NCBI GenBank assembly: GCA_030837935.1
Contig: JAUQXU010000099.1
Coordinates: 1-6,369 of the forward strand
From: Candidatus Brocadia sp.
GTDB taxonomy: Bacteria; Planctomycetota; Brocadiia; Brocadiales; Brocadiaceae
DNA length: 6,369 nucleotides
Reading direction: 5' to 3'
Shown: piece by piece, positions 6,076-6,369 of the stretch
How the letters are laid out: each line of letters starts with the position of its first letter
Numbering within the stretch: position 1 is the first letter of the stretch
Notes under the pieces: model-generated
Seen by the model: the letters and a program-made list of their open reading frames with translations, nothing else
What the model was told of the DNA's origin: nothing
Databases searched by the model: none
Program-made: the position numbers and the translations under genes

Positions 6076-6265
6076 GAAGTTTTTTTAGTCTATATAAAGA
6101 GTAGACGTATGGGGTTTTTGCTTTAATTAGACGTGGTGAAGTCTTGTGCGTAGCCTTGAATTGTTTTAACCTGAAAGGTGCGGGACAAAAGATGTATTGT
6201 TTGGGTTGAGAACGTTAGGAAAAGGCTCAGGGGAAAGGGCAAGGATGATTGTTTCTTCAAAAGAA

Positions 6266-6291
6266 AAGGGGAAGGTTTACACCTTCCCCTT
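6266..6291 (-). terminator. Rho-independent terminator for a minus-strand gene entering from the right
   Basis: The arms AAGGGGAAGG and CCTTCCCCTT are perfectly complementary over 10 bp, 11 if the inner T-A pair is counted, with a loop of 4-6 nt. On the minus strand the hairpin is followed by a T-rich tract (TTCTTTTG, 6265-6258). On the plus strand the following bases are not T-rich. It therefore works best for transcription leftward from the gene ending at 6331, 40 nt away. Confidence 0.75.
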
Positions 6292-6314
6292 ATAATACTT
6301 ACGTAACACACCTG

Positions 6315-6332
6315 AAAACCAGTGGTTTTTTT
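6315..6332 (+). terminator. Weak terminator-like hairpin with T-run, plus orientation
   Basis: AAAACC (6315-6320) pairs with GGTTTT (6324-6329) around AGT. The T-run 6326-6332 overlaps and follows the right arm. The stem is short and AU-rich. No plus-strand gene is visible upstream in the region, so its client is unknown. It overlaps the stop codon region of the minus-strand partial gene. Confidence 0.3.
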
Positions 6333-6369
6333 ATTTTAAACTTTTCAGTGCCTTTTCCATTCTGGAGAG
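6331..6369 (-). CDS. Probable 3' end of an unidentified minus-strand gene
   Basis: Read leftward from the window edge, one frame gives 12 residues ending RMEKALKSLK and then TAA (6333-6331). The support is indirect: a lysine-rich helical tail is protein-like, and a good leftward terminator (6266-6291) lies 40 nt beyond the stop, as expected for a gene end. The other two leftward frames either stop sooner or run into the hairpin region. The fragment is too short to name a family. Confidence 0.45.
   Translation of the reverse strand, partial: LSRMEKALKSLK

Larger units (their letters stand above)
6017..6330. other. Intergenic region of about 314 nt without a recognisable gene
   Basis: It holds the tRNA-Cys promoter at its left end and two terminator-like hairpins at its right end (6266-6291 and 6315-6332). 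The only longer open frame, a minus-strand frame spanning 6123-6311, begins inside the right-hand hairpin region and has no protein-like pattern. A small inverted pair GTCTA/TAGAC (6088-6092 and 6102-6106) is the only other structure seen. I see no known RNA motif, and no repeat shared with the rest of the window. Confidence 0.6.

Noticed and set aside
6123..6311. A 62-residue minus-strand open frame in the right-hand gap.
   Set aside because: It begins upstream of, and reads through, the strong leftward terminator hairpin, has no ribosome site seen, and a low-complexity Ser/Pro/Leu/Phe composition derived from the hairpin repeats.

Overview
The window looks like a housekeeping stretch of a moderately AT-rich bacterial chromosome. 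I infer an anaerobic planctomycete of the anammox type (Brocadiales). The reasons are a System II cytochrome c assembly pair (ResB plus CcsA), a FloA-type bacterial flotillin, a FolC that opens in what I recall as a planctomycete-like way, and tRNA genes without encoded CCA. No rRNA or species-specific marker is present, so this placement is an inference. I see no complete mobile element, CRISPR array or defence island.

Left part, plus strand (1-2357): the 3' end of floA, a tRNA-Leu(CAA) with its own sigma70-type promoter, a 217-nt gap with no confident gene, and a complete folC. Middle part, minus strand (2426-5639): reading right to left, a good -10 box, a small ribbon-helix-helix-like protein, a parvulin-type peptidyl-prolyl isomerase lipoprotein, ccsA and resB. 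Spacing is 44 bp, 0 bp (stop and start directly abutting, TAAATG) and 44 bp, so these four genes are probably one transcript. CcsA and ResB together carry heme across the membrane and attach it to apocytochromes c. A surface PPIase foldase in front of them fits a job in keeping apocytochromes or other exported proteins foldable. folC and resB converge on a 68-bp gap with no clear terminator.

Right part, minus strand (5694-6369): tRNA-Leu(TAA), a roughly 127-bp imperfect palindrome built on a 10-bp CACGAAT period, tRNA-Cys(GCA) with a strong extended -10 promoter, about 310 nt without a recognisable gene but with two terminator-like hairpins, and probably the last 12 codons of another minus-strand gene. 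Both tRNAs that read UUR leucine codons lie in this window, on opposite strands.

I did not find a clearly new biological system. The points most worth following up are the palindromic element between the tRNAs, the altered signature motifs in CcsA and FolC, and the small putative regulator heading the cytochrome c assembly operon.
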